The translations under genes were made by a program, and so were the position numbers. From positions 1-64,000 of the forward strand of contig JAEEMS010000013.1 in NCBI GenBank assembly GCA_016283355.1: DNA of 64,000 bases, in the 5' to 3' direction. The stretch comes from Elusimicrobiaceae bacterium. GTDB taxonomy: Bacteria; Elusimicrobiota; Elusimicrobia; Elusimicrobiales; Elusimicrobiaceae. Below the pieces are notes generated by a model, which worked only from the letters and a program-made list of their open reading frames with translations, did no database searches and was not told where the DNA came from. The stretch's first letter is position 1. The number at the start of each line of letters is the position of its first letter. Of this stretch, positions 7,398 to 16,015 are shown in pieces.

Positions 7398-8471
7398 ATG
7401 ACAAAACTGAAACAAACTGCCCTTTGTGCTGCCTGCGAAAAAGCGGGCGGGAAAATGGTGGATTTCCATGGATGGCTGCTTCCCGTCCAATTTGACAGCA
7501 TTATTGCCGAACATAAAGCCGTGCGAGAGCGCGTTGGAATGTTTGATGTCTCTCATATGGGCCAACTTGTGGTAGAAGGTAAGGATGCCTGGCCTTTTTT
7601 GCAATACGTCAATTGCAACGATATCAAAAATATTCCTTCTGCCGGTACTTATTCTCATATTTTAACGGAACAAGGAACCATTATTGATGATGCTATCGCT
7701 TTTTGTCTAACTCCTCAGAAATTTTTAGTCGTTGTGAATGCCGCATGTGTTGACGAAGATTTTGCCTGGTTTCAAAAACAGTCCGCCTCTTTTGAGGTAA
7801 CGGTACGCAACGAAAGCGACGTGTGGGGCATGATTGCCTTGCAAGGGCCTTTGGCGTTGGAAACAGTAGCCCGTATTTTACCGCAAACAGCCCAATTGGC
7901 ACGTTTCCATATTACCGAAATAACACTTTTTGGTGCAAAAGGATATGTGACTCGGACCGGTTATACCGGTGAAGATGGCGTAGAAATCATGTTGCCCAAT
8001 GCGCAAATAGAAACGCTTTGGAACGAACTGTTGAAACTTGGCGTAAAACCTTGTGGCCTGGGGGCACGCGATGTATTACGTTTGGAAGCGGGATATTTAC
8101 TCAATGGTGCGGATGCGGACCAAACCCGCACCCCGTATGAAGCTAATTGCGGGTGGGTGGTAAAACCGGCGAAGGGAAACTTTATTGGTAAAGCATCCTT
8201 GGTGGCCAAAAAAACAGCCGGTTTTTCAACGAAACTAATGGGAATTAAGCTGAAAATGCCCGGCGTGCCACGTGAGGGATGCAAGATATTTGTACACGAT
8301 GAAGAAAAAGGATTTTTAACAAGCGGAACTTTTTCTCCCTTGTTTAAAGGAATTGGTGTCGGTTACATTCAGGCCGACATACCGGTAGGAGCGGCAGTGG
8401 AGGTGGAAATCCATGGGCGCAAGGTACCGGCGGAAGTTGTAAAAACACCGTTTTATAAAAATCGGGTTTAA
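7398..8471 (+). CDS. gcvT: Glycine cleavage system T protein (aminomethyltransferase)
   Basis: A 357-residue GcvT of normal length. It transfers the methylene carbon from the aminomethyl-lipoyl arm of GcvH to tetrahydrofolate and releases ammonia. Typical blocks are present: GGKMVDFHGWLLPVQF near the N-terminus, VGMFDVSHMGQLVVEGKDA, TRTGYTGEDGVEIMLPN, LGARDVLRLEAGYLLNGAD, and the C-terminal barrel ending GAAVEVEIHGRKVPAEVVKTPFYK. The ATG at 7398 follows AGAGAGGAA at good spacing; an upstream in-frame start at 7329 would lie before the promoter. It leads the gcv operon with gcvH 10 nt downstream. The predicted leader is only about 14 nt, so no glycine riboswitch fits. Confidence 0.95.
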   Translation: MTKLKQTALCAACEKAGGKMVDFHGWLLPVQFDSIIAEHKAVRERVGMFDVSHMGQLVVEGKDAWPFLQYVNCNDIKNIPSAGTYSHILTEQGTIIDDAIAFCLTPQKFLVVVNAACVDEDFAWFQKQSASFEVTVRNESDVWGMIALQGPLALETVARILPQTAQLARFHITEITLFGAKGYVTRTGYTGEDGVEIMLPNAQIETLWNELLKLGVKPCGLGARDVLRLEAGYLLNGADADQTRTPYEANCGWVVKPAKGNFIGKASLVAKKTAGFSTKLMGIKLKMPGVPREGCKIFVHDEEKGFLTSGTFSPLFKGIGVGYIQADIPVGAAVEVEIHGRKVPAEVVKTPFYKNRV

Positions 8472-8481
8472 GGAGAGCATA

Positions 8482-8862
8482 ATGTATAACCAAGAAAATT
8501 GTCGTTTTGCCAAAACGCACGAATGGGCTTTTGTGGAAGGAGATGTGGCGGTTGTAGGCATCAGCGATCATGCACAAGAAGAAATCAGCGATATTGTGTT
8601 TGTTGACTTGCCCAAAGTGGGACGCACGGTAAAAGTAGGGGAAAATTGCTGTGTAATCGAATCCGTTAAATCAGCCAGTGAAATTTATGCTCCCGTTAGC
8701 GGTGAAATTGTGGCTGTAAATGAGGCACTTGCAGCGGATCCCGCTTTAGTCAACCGCGAACCGCATGCCGGCGGCTGGCTTTTAAAAATTAAGATGACCC
8801 ATCCCGAAGATTTCAACGCTCTTTTGGATTTTGAAGGATACAAAGCCACCCTTCAAAAATAA
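8482..8862 (+). CDS. gcvH: Glycine cleavage system H protein
   Basis: A 126-residue lipoyl carrier of the glycine cleavage complex. The lipoylation site is the Lys in CVIESVKSASEIYAPVSGEI, in the expected hairpin. FAKTHEWAFVEGDVAVVGISDHAQEEISDIVFVDLP matches the family N-terminus, and HAGGWLLKIKM the C-terminal part. It shuttles the aminomethyl group between GcvP and GcvT. The lipoate ligase gene four places downstream could charge it. An intrinsic terminator-like hairpin follows immediately (8879-8901), so levels of H and T may exceed those of the P subunits. Confidence 0.95.
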   Translation: MYNQENCRFAKTHEWAFVEGDVAVVGISDHAQEEISDIVFVDLPKVGRTVKVGENCCVIESVKSASEIYAPVSGEIVAVNEALAADPALVNREPHAGGWLLKIKMTHPEDFNALLDFEGYKATLQK

Positions 8863-8878
8863 TTTAACACGTATCTGT

Positions 8879-8901
8879 ACCCCCGCTACGGCGGGGGTTT
8901 T
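8879..8901 (+). terminator. Terminator-like hairpin inside the gcv operon
   Basis: ACCCCCGC-tacg-GCGGGGGT is followed by only four T residues. It lies in the 53-nt gap between gcvH and gcvPA. No strong promoter is visible before gcvPA, so it probably acts as a partial terminator that sets the ratio of upstream to downstream gene products. Confidence 0.65.
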
Positions 8902-8915
8902 ACTATAGGAAAATT

Positions 8916-10241
8916 ATGTTTACACCGACTACTCAAAAAGATAAAGAAGAAATGCTGCAAAAAATAGGGGTTTCTTCCATCGAAGAATTATTGCAGCAAA
9001 TTCCCTCTCAATTTCTCTACCCGACACTTGATTTGCCGCACGCGCTTACGGAGGCCGAATTAACAGCCCATATACACGAATTGGCCGCCAAAAATAAACC
9101 GTTAAAAAACTTTATCGGCGCGGGAATGTACGAACATTTCATCCCGGCTGCGGTACCGGCATTATCAAGCCGGGGAGAATTTTTAACAGCGTACACTCCC
9201 TATCAGGCCGAAGCCAGCCAAGGAACATTACAAACCATTTATGAATTTCAAAGTTGTGTGTGCGCGCTTATGAACATGGACGTAGCCACCGCTTCTCATT
9301 ACGATGGTGCCACCGCTATGACAGAGGCCGTTTTGGCCGCGGCGCGCATTACGGGGCGCAAAGAAGTGATTGTTTCCACATTGCTCCATCCGCACTACAA
9401 AGAAGTTCTTACCACTTATACGCGCCACGCAGGGCTGACAATTACAGAGGCCAAAGTGCAGACCAACGCAACGTTAGCAATAAAAGAACTTCAAGCGCAA
9501 TTGTCCGATAAGACCGCTTGTTTTGTATTACCCACGCCTAATTTTTTAGGAAATTTAGAAGATGCACAGGCTGTTTCCGAAGTGGTACATGCGGCCGGGG
9601 CACTTTTGGTAGCGGTGGTAAATCCCATTTCGCTAGGGGTTGTGCAGACGCCCGGGGAGTATAATGCTGATTTTGCTGTTTGTGAAGGGCAACCATTGGG
9701 TAATCCGATTAGTTTCGGCGGACCGGGGTTGGGTATAATGGCTGCCAAAAAGGCGTATGTACGTCAATTGCCGGGGCGCATTGTGGGGATTGCCAAAGAT
9801 CACGATGCAAAACGTGCTTTTGTTCTTACCCTGCAGGCGCGCGAACAACACATCCGCCGCGAGAAAGCTTCTTCCAACATCTGTTCCAATGAAGCACTTT
9901 GTGCTCTAAATGCGGTTATTTATTTGACGTTATTAGGGCCCCAAGGATTGCGAGAAGTTGCTGAACTTAATTTGGAACGTGCGCATCAGTTAGCTGATTT
10001 AATAAATGCTATTCCGGGTTTTAAAGCCGGTACAGGGGCCCCGTTCTTCAATGAATTTTTAGTATCTTGTCCGATGACCGCCAAAGAAGTTATTGAAAAA
10101 ATGGCGGAACGTGGTATTGCGGCCGGACATGATTTGGGAAATACTTGTACGGCAATGAAGAATTGTCTGCTTGTGTGTGCTACCGAACTGCGTACAGAGA
10201 GCGAGTTGAAAGCATACGCAGATGCTTTGAGGGGGATTTGA
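8916..10241 (+). CDS. gcvPA: Glycine dehydrogenase (decarboxylating) subunit 1
   Basis: A 441-residue N-terminal half of the P protein, the two-gene form of glycine decarboxylase. Conserved stretches include FIGAGMYEHFIPAAVPALSSR, AYTPYQAEASQGTLQTIYEFQS, MDVATASHYDGATAMTEA and SFGGPGLGIMAAKK. Together with the next gene product it forms the PLP enzyme that decarboxylates glycine and loads the aminomethyl group onto GcvH. The split form is common outside Proteobacteria and eukaryotes. A TAGGA ribosome site precedes the start and gcvPB begins 1 nt after the stop. Confidence 0.95.
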   Translation: MFTPTTQKDKEEMLQKIGVSSIEELLQQIPSQFLYPTLDLPHALTEAELTAHIHELAAKNKPLKNFIGAGMYEHFIPAAVPALSSRGEFLTAYTPYQAEASQGTLQTIYEFQSCVCALMNMDVATASHYDGATAMTEAVLAAARITGRKEVIVSTLLHPHYKEVLTTYTRHAGLTITEAKVQTNATLAIKELQAQLSDKTACFVLPTPNFLGNLEDAQAVSEVVHAAGALLVAVVNPISLGVVQTPGEYNADFAVCEGQPLGNPISFGGPGLGIMAAKKAYVRQLPGRIVGIAKDHDAKRAFVLTLQAREQHIRREKASSNICSNEALCALNAVIYLTLLGPQGLREVAELNLERAHQLADLINAIPGFKAGTGAPFFNEFLVSCPMTAKEVIEKMAERGIAAGHDLGNTCTAMKNCLLVCATELRTESELKAYADALRGI

Positions 10242-10242
10242 T

Positions 10243-11688
10243 ATGCAAGAAATTTTGATAAAAAACGAATTATCTATTGAAAAATCCCGTCCGGGCCGTC
10301 GAGGGGTGCGTTACGCCAAAGCACAAAAAAAGGCATCTGATTATTTACCTGCCGGATATTTGCGGCAGGAAAATCCACGCTTGCCCGAACTAAGCGAGTT
10401 TGATACGGTCCGTCATTTTACACGGTTATCCCAACAAAATTATTGCTTGGATGGGCAATTTTATCCGTTGGGTTCTTGTACCATGAAATACAATCCAAAA
10501 GCGTACGATACGTTAAGCGTGTTGGAACCGTTTGCGAAAGCGCATCCGTTTGCACCGGAAAGTGCGGTACAAGGTACGTTGGAAATTTTATACAACTTGC
10601 AAGAACTCCTAAAAAAGATAACGGGTCTTGCTGCCTTTACGTTGCAACCTGCCGCCGGAGCACATGGGGAACTGACCGGCATCTTAACGGCCCGTGCCTA
10701 TCACGATGCGCATAATGGGGCAAATCGCACGGAAGTAATTGTGCCGGATACGGCCCATGGTACCAATCCGGCCACGGCCAATATGGCAGGGTACACCGTT
10801 GTCAATATTAAATCTGCTCCTAACGGTTGTGTGGATAAAGAGGCATTAAAAGCGGCTTTAACGGATAAAACAGCGGTAGTTATGTTGACCGTTCCCAATA
10901 CAGTAGGACTTTTTGAAACAGATATCCGCGAAATTGCGGAAATGGTACATAAAGTCGGCGCCCTTTTGTATATGGACGGAGCCAATTTTAATGCGCTTAT
11001 CGGGTTGGCCAAACCCGCCGATTTTGGGGTCGATATTATGCATCTGAATTTGCACAAAACGTTCGGAGCCCCGCATGGTGGCGGTGGCCCGGGCTCGGGG
11101 CCCGTTGGGGCGGCCGAACATGTGGCCCCCTATTTACCTCAACCGTTGGTAACTTTTGAAAACGGGCACTATACGTTGGCGCAAAGGCCCGAAAGCATGG
11201 GCAAGATGAAGGCATTTTACGGGAATATTGCGGTATGTATCCGCGGATATTGTTATTTGCGTCAATTTGATGCAACAACTTTAAAAGAAATTGCTGAAAA
11301 CGCAATTTTAAACGCGAACTACGTCCGTGCCCGTTTAAAAGGTAAATTTAACGCATTCTTTGACCGTAATTGTATGCATGAATGTGTGTTGACGATAGAC
11401 CCGCATTCCATGAACGGGGTTCATACATCGGATATAGCCAAAAGATTATTGGACTACGGTTTCTATGCACCTACAATTTACTTTCCGCTTATTGTGCCGG
11501 AAGCCATTATGGTTGAACCCACAGAAACGGAAAGTAAAGAAATGCTGGATGCTTTTATCAGCGCGATGGAACGAATTTATGAAGAAGTTTGTACCGATGC
11601 GCAAGTCGTCAAAGAAGCCCCTCACACGCAGCCGGTGCGCCGTATCGATGAGGTTTCAGCAGCCCGACAACCTAACTTACGGTGGTAA
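10243..11688 (+). CDS. gcvPB: Glycine dehydrogenase (decarboxylating) subunit 2
   Basis: The 481-residue C-terminal half of the P protein. It holds the PLP-binding Lys in MHLNLHKTFGAPHGGGGPGSGP and the expected blocks YPLGSCTMKYNPK, PAAGAHGELTGILTARAYH and DTAHGTNPATANMAGY. It pairs with subunit 1 to decarboxylate glycine. The coding sequence starts 1 nt after gcvPA with a GAGGGGGATTTGAT ribosome region inside the preceding gene. About 80 nt without notable structure separate it from the lipoate ligase gene. Confidence 0.95.
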   Translation: MQEILIKNELSIEKSRPGRRGVRYAKAQKKASDYLPAGYLRQENPRLPELSEFDTVRHFTRLSQQNYCLDGQFYPLGSCTMKYNPKAYDTLSVLEPFAKAHPFAPESAVQGTLEILYNLQELLKKITGLAAFTLQPAAGAHGELTGILTARAYHDAHNGANRTEVIVPDTAHGTNPATANMAGYTVVNIKSAPNGCVDKEALKAALTDKTAVVMLTVPNTVGLFETDIREIAEMVHKVGALLYMDGANFNALIGLAKPADFGVDIMHLNLHKTFGAPHGGGGPGSGPVGAAEHVAPYLPQPLVTFENGHYTLAQRPESMGKMKAFYGNIAVCIRGYCYLRQFDATTLKEIAENAILNANYVRARLKGKFNAFFDRNCMHECVLTIDPHSMNGVHTSDIAKRLLDYGFYAPTIYFPLIVPEAIMVEPTETESKEMLDAFISAMERIYEEVCTDAQVVKEAPHTQPVRRIDEVSAARQPNLRW

Positions 11689-11766
11689 ATCCTCTCGTCA
11701 CATAGCGGGCTTGGGGGTTGTTGTTTTTGTTTAGGAAATGAAATGTGCTGAGTTGTAAAAACAAAA

Positions 11767-12462
11767 ATGAACTTATTGCTTAATACCCCTCCTTTGAATG
11801 TGTACGAACACATGGCATTGGACGAAACAATGGTCAAAACCCGTCCGGCCGAAGTGTCTCTGCGTTTTTTCCATTGGGGGGCTGCAACGGCTGTTACCTA
11901 CGGGTATGCACAACCGTATAAGGACGTTCAACGAATCTTACCTCCGAATTTTCCCGGCATTATGACACGCCGCCCTACCGGCGGCGGAGTTGTTTTCCAT
12001 AAGGATGATTTAACTTTTTCGTTGGTTTTTCAACATCCGGGCAAACCGGCAGACATTTACCGACAGTTGCATGCACAAATTGTCCGTTCTCTTACTATGG
12101 TGGGGGAAAAAGGGATTTCTTTGGAAGGATCTGTTGAAAAAGATGCATACCGCCCTAGCCAAAATCATTTGGCCAATGCTTGTTTTGTAAATCCGGTGGA
12201 AAATGATGTGTTGGCGGCTGATGGACATAAAATTTTAGGAGGGGCCTTGCGCCGTTTCGGTACGACGGTACTTTACCAGGGTTCCTTACAAATCCCCGGT
12301 GCGCGGACGGTGCCCCTTCTGAAACAGGCCGTTATAGAGGCCGTGCGGGTATTTTTGGCAGTTGATTTAAAACCCTGTGCCGTGGAGACCCCCGTGCTGC
12401 AAGCGGCTTGTACGTTGGCGCAAACATGTTACCAAACTGTGGCTTGGAAGGAAAAATTTTAA
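11767..12462 (+). CDS. lplA: Lipoate-protein ligase A family protein
   Basis: A 231-residue member of the BPL/LplA/LipB fold with the motif TRRPTGGGVVFHKDDLTFSLVF, which shapes the lipoyl-adenylate pocket, and a later AADGHKILGGALRRFGTTVLYQGSLQI containing the conserved catalytic Lys. It lacks the long C-terminal accessory domain of E. coli LplA, as in many short ligases or octanoyltransferases of the LipM/LipL type. Its place directly after the gcv genes argues that GcvH is the target. No clear ribosome site is visible. Whether it uses free lipoate or octanoyl-ACP cannot be told from sequence alone. Confidence 0.85.
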   Translation: MNLLLNTPPLNVYEHMALDETMVKTRPAEVSLRFFHWGAATAVTYGYAQPYKDVQRILPPNFPGIMTRRPTGGGVVFHKDDLTFSLVFQHPGKPADIYRQLHAQIVRSLTMVGEKGISLEGSVEKDAYRPSQNHLANACFVNPVENDVLAADGHKILGGALRRFGTTVLYQGSLQIPGARTVPLLKQAVIEAVRVFLAVDLKPCAVETPVLQAACTLAQTCYQTVAWKEKF

Positions 12463-13148
12463 TGGCGCGGTTTCTAAAATTTTTAATTGCTTTTGTGTTA
12501 CTTCCTACCCTTTTCTGGACGGTGGTTGAATTAGTCCGTCTGCTAGGTCCCGTATTGGGGAAGTGGCAGATCGCTTGGCCGTTTTTTGTAGGGCTTGTAT
12601 TGTATCCTATTCTTCATTACACCGTATATGATTTCTCCCGACCGTACGTTCTTGTGCATGAAATGACGCATGCTTTTTGCGCTTGGTTATGTGGGTATAA
12701 AGTCAGCAAAATTTCTATTAAAAAAAATAACGGATATGTCAAAATGAATAAAACCAATGCATTTGTGGTATTGGCTCCGTATTTTATACCGGGATATATG
12801 CTGGCTACGGTGTTATTGTATTGGGGGGGCGGGTTGGTAAGAGACATAACTGTTTTGCGTCCTTATGTATTGGGATGTGTGGGGTTTTTCTTGTCATTTC
12901 ATTTTATCCAAACATTCAAGACGCTTTGGGAAGCCGACCAACCGGATTTACAATTGGCCGGCGGAAAGATTTTTTCTTTGGTTACAATCGTTTTGGCTAA
13001 TTTGTTGATTTTAGCCGGTGTGCTCAAAGTTTTGTATCCCATGCAAGTACATTTGCAAGCGGCCGGATTGCAGGTAATAAAAGGAACCGTTACTACCTGG
13101 CGAATTATAGTAAACTATATAATAGAATGGGTTTTAAATACACTTTAA
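12462..13148 (+). CDS. Integral membrane protein with an HExxH motif (M50-like)
   Basis: A 228-residue polytopic membrane protein. About five hydrophobic segments are visible, and between the second and third lies YVLVHEMTHAFCAWLCGYKVSKISI, where HEMTH has the zinc-metalloprotease pattern HExxH followed by a helix, as in membrane-embedded M50-type peptidases. No second-site NPDG motif is visible, so the relationship is loose. The start ATG overlaps the stop of lplA by 1 nt (TAATG), which implies coupling. An upstream start at 12408 would lie within lplA. Function is unknown; membrane proteolysis is a guess. Confidence 0.6.
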   Translation: MARFLKFLIAFVLLPTLFWTVVELVRLLGPVLGKWQIAWPFFVGLVLYPILHYTVYDFSRPYVLVHEMTHAFCAWLCGYKVSKISIKKNNGYVKMNKTNAFVVLAPYFIPGYMLATVLLYWGGGLVRDITVLRPYVLGCVGFFLSFHFIQTFKTLWEADQPDLQLAGGKIFSLVTIVLANLLILAGVLKVLYPMQVHLQAAGLQVIKGTVTTWRIIVNYIIEWVLNTL

Positions 13149-13151
13149 TTT

Positions 13152-15446
13152 ATGACTAAGAAAAAAGGAAAATGGCTGCGCTTCTTGCGCTTTTCAAAGA
13201 ATTTTGGCAAATCCTTTGCCATTTTTGCGCTGCGGACATTTTTGCTTTTTTCGATGCTAGCTATTTTGGCCGGTGTGGCGGGATGGATCCTTTTCTTGAG
13301 GGCTTTTAACCCGCAACATATTAGCGAAATGCTTACCCAAGAACTGCAAACCCGATTAGGCCGGCCGGTTATTATTTCTTCGTTGGATCTAGCATTTATT
13401 AATACATTAGAACTGAAAGGATTTTCTGTTTTGGATACGGAGGGAGAACCCGGCCGTGCACTCGTATCAGCGGAGTCCGTAATGTTAACTTTCAGCTTGC
13501 CTGCCTTGTTGGATAAAAAGCTAATCATTGAAGATGTAACGCTTGTGGCGCCCCGGTTTAATGTTGTCCGGCAGGAAAACGGCTTGTATAATATCCCGCA
13601 AATTCAAACACCGCAGCGGGAATCGGTGTATACCAGCAAATCCGGGGAGCGGTTCGTAGTGCACGTAAATAACTGGACTGTTAAAAATGCGGTGCTGAGT
13701 TACAAAGATTTAAAAACTTCCGTAACGCACGCCCTGTATGGGTTAAACCTCTATTTTGAGAAGTTGCGTTTTGACGAACTATCCCGTTTCACCTTGGATA
13801 TGGTGTTTCGTAGCGAATGGGAAGGCAATATTTCCGATATGGAAATTGAAGGAACGGGGCATGTAAACTTTGCAGATTTTGATTGGGGAAAATTTGCGCT
13901 GCGCAGTTTCCGTGCGCAAGCGTATTTGTTCCGCAAACCGGTGGAAATTACATTGGATTTGGATAATTTGCGTCAACCGTATTTTAATTTACAAGCTACT
14001 ATCCCGGCGTTCACCAATAAAGATTTATCTCTTTTCCACTTGGAAAACAACGCTTTTTCCCTTCCCAAATCGACGGTGACGGCAAAAGGCGTGTGGCAAA
14101 ATGATTACCAGCAAATTAAATTGGAACAAGCCACTTTAACAGCTGCGGATATCAAAGCTACCGGCAACGGATTGGTTACTTTCTCACAACCGTCTTACGT
14201 GGCAGATTTCAACGTGGCTACCAACACATTTGCGCTATCGGGGAAAGAAAAATACTGGCCTTTGCTCGCAAAATATAAGATGAAAGGCAGCGGTTCCCTT
14301 TCTGCACAAATCAAACGCCAAGGCGGCAAATTTTCTGTACCGCTTTTCCATGCCGACGTTAAAGATGCACAGGGAGAACTTTATACGTTCCCCCTTGAAA
14401 ACTTAACGGGAGAAATCCAAATCAAGGACCATTTTACGGATTGGTACGTGCGCACCCAAACGGGGAAGGTGCAGGTAGATCGTACCACTTTTGAAAAATT
14501 GCAGCTAAGTACCACCTGGCGCAAAGGGAATTTGTATGCCCATATAGCGGATAGCGATTTAAACGGCGTTCCTTTCCGCATGAGTGTAACGGTTAATAAT
14601 TTGAAAAGTAAAAACCGTAAAATCCGCACGAACTTATACCTAAAGAAACTAGATCCTATGGCCTTTATTGAAACCGTGCGTGATTTCGTAACCGTTATTT
14701 CTCCGTTGGTGGGGGCCGGTCCGGCAAAGCCGGAGGTAACCGGGGAATTGGCGTGGTTGCGCAATTTCCGTGACCGTCTGCCCAATTTTATGCCCAATTT
14801 GGCGGGGACCTTTGCGGCGGATACCTTTTCTTCTCAAATTTTATCGGGCAATAACTTTGATGCGGAATTCGATTTTACGGGCCTTGAGGAAGGCGCTGCC
14901 CGCTTGAACGGCACGTTGAACACTCGTTTGGAGGGGGGCGTCATTCACCAAATGGAAAAACTGGCCGAAGAACAACAAGCGTTAAACGTTACATTTCAAC
15001 CGTTTATTATTATGAATCGTATGGAGAAAGCCGGGAGTTTTAAAGTAGGGAAAGTACTAAAAGATGTAGAATTTTCCGATATGGCGGTTGCAGCAGAATT
15101 TGAAAATGGTAAAATGAATATTAAAAATGCGTATACCGTAGGGCCCACTATTTCCGCAAACGTAAGCGGATGGACGGATTGGGTAAACGAAACGTTTGAT
15201 TTAACAATTTGGACGATGTTCCATAATACTTCCCGCGGTAGCGCATTGGCGGAAAATTTAACGGATGAATCCGGGAACCCGGCATTGGCTTTCCGTGTTT
15301 CAGCGGCTATGAACAAGCCGAAACTGGAAATGAAAAGTGCCAAAAAAGCCGGTCAAACCATTCAAACGGCGCAAGAGCAAGGATTGCCCACGGATTTCCA
15401 CACCGCCGAAGAATTTTTAAAAGGAGACTTCCATGCCAAGAAATAA
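13152..15446 (+). CDS. AsmA-family protein (764 aa)
   Basis: One transmembrane helix (residues about 25-50, LRTFLLFSMLAILAGVAGWILFL) anchors the protein, with the rest in the periplasm. The start of the large domain follows the AsmA pattern: LGRPVIISSLDLAFINTLELKGFSVLD, then VMLTFSLPALLDKKLIIEDVTLVAPRFNVVRQENGLYNIP. The C-terminal third resembles the AsmA C-terminal domain (LNGTLNTRLEGGVI and ANVSGWTDWVNETFDLTIW). Family members are long beta-taco bridges thought to carry phospholipids between membranes or to aid outer-membrane assembly. It fits a diderm envelope. The gene starts 3 nt after its neighbour and overlaps pyrE by 14 nt. Confidence 0.85.
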   Translation: MTKKKGKWLRFLRFSKNFGKSFAIFALRTFLLFSMLAILAGVAGWILFLRAFNPQHISEMLTQELQTRLGRPVIISSLDLAFINTLELKGFSVLDTEGEPGRALVSAESVMLTFSLPALLDKKLIIEDVTLVAPRFNVVRQENGLYNIPQIQTPQRESVYTSKSGERFVVHVNNWTVKNAVLSYKDLKTSVTHALYGLNLYFEKLRFDELSRFTLDMVFRSEWEGNISDMEIEGTGHVNFADFDWGKFALRSFRAQAYLFRKPVEITLDLDNLRQPYFNLQATIPAFTNKDLSLFHLENNAFSLPKSTVTAKGVWQNDYQQIKLEQATLTAADIKATGNGLVTFSQPSYVADFNVATNTFALSGKEKYWPLLAKYKMKGSGSLSAQIKRQGGKFSVPLFHADVKDAQGELYTFPLENLTGEIQIKDHFTDWYVRTQTGKVQVDRTTFEKLQLSTTWRKGNLYAHIADSDLNGVPFRMSVTVNNLKSKNRKIRTNLYLKKLDPMAFIETVRDFVTVISPLVGAGPAKPEVTGELAWLRNFRDRLPNFMPNLAGTFAADTFSSQILSGNNFDAEFDFTGLEEGAARLNGTLNTRLEGGVIHQMEKLAEEQQALNVTFQPFIIMNRMEKAGSFKVGKVLKDVEFSDMAVAAEFENGKMNIKNAYTVGPTISANVSGWTDWVNETFDLTIWTMFHNTSRGSALAENLTDESGNPALAFRVSAAMNKPKLEMKSAKKAGQTIQTAQEQGLPTDFHTAEEFLKGDFHAKK

Positions 15447-16011
15447 CATTGACGTTCTTTGTTTGCTCCAAGAACACGGAGCCATCCTGGAAGGGCATTT
15501 TGTAATGCCTTCTGGTTTTCACAGCCAGACGTATTTGCAAACTTCCCTTTTAATGCAGCACCCCAATTTGGCGCAACGCATTGCGGGGGCTTTATCGGAC
15601 AAATTTACCAAAAAAGCAGATGTAATTATGGCGCTTACCCCGTCCGATTCTGTATTGGCGCAAGAAGTAGCGCGCACGCGCGGCGTACGGGCTATTTTCG
15701 CTTCCAAAGATGATGACGGAAATATGATTTTAAAACATAATTTCACAATCAAAGAGGGGGAAAACGTGCTGATTGTGGATGATGTGGCTGTTTCCGGGCG
15801 CAAAATTAACCGTGCTATTGAACTGGTCAACCGCCTCAAAGGGGAAGTAATCGGCGTGGGCGTAATTGTGGATCGCTCTATGGGTTACTTGCCGCTTACG
15901 GTACCGTTGCGGTCACTTTTGGCGTATCCGATTCAAACTTTTACGGCCAAACAATGCCCGCTTTGTGCGGCTAAAATTCCGTTCACCAAAGTAGAAGGAT
16001 TGAATCAATAA
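15433..16011 (+). CDS. pyrE: Orotate phosphoribosyltransferase
   Basis: A 192-residue type I phosphoribosyltransferase. GHFVMPSGFHSQTYLQ is the OPRT N-terminal block, and ENVLIVDDVAVSGRKINRAIE is the PRPP-binding loop. Its tail is SGRK rather than the usual TGGS, which is a departure. The C-terminal CPLCAAKIPF matches a subset of bacterial OPRTs. The enzyme joins orotate to PRPP to make OMP in UMP synthesis. The start, preceded by AAGGAGACTTCC, overlaps the asmA-like gene by 14 nt. No other pyrimidine gene is adjacent. A related PRTase with another base specificity remains possible. Confidence 0.8.
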   Translation: MPRNNIDVLCLLQEHGAILEGHFVMPSGFHSQTYLQTSLLMQHPNLAQRIAGALSDKFTKKADVIMALTPSDSVLAQEVARTRGVRAIFASKDDDGNMILKHNFTIKEGENVLIVDDVAVSGRKINRAIELVNRLKGEVIGVGVIVDRSMGYLPLTVPLRSLLAYPIQTFTAKQCPLCAAKIPFTKVEGLNQ

Positions 16012-16015
16012 TTTT

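Noticed and set aside
11689-11766. Possible small RNA or attenuator between gcvPB and lplA
   Set aside because: I find no stable hairpin or conserved motif in this short AT-rich gap.
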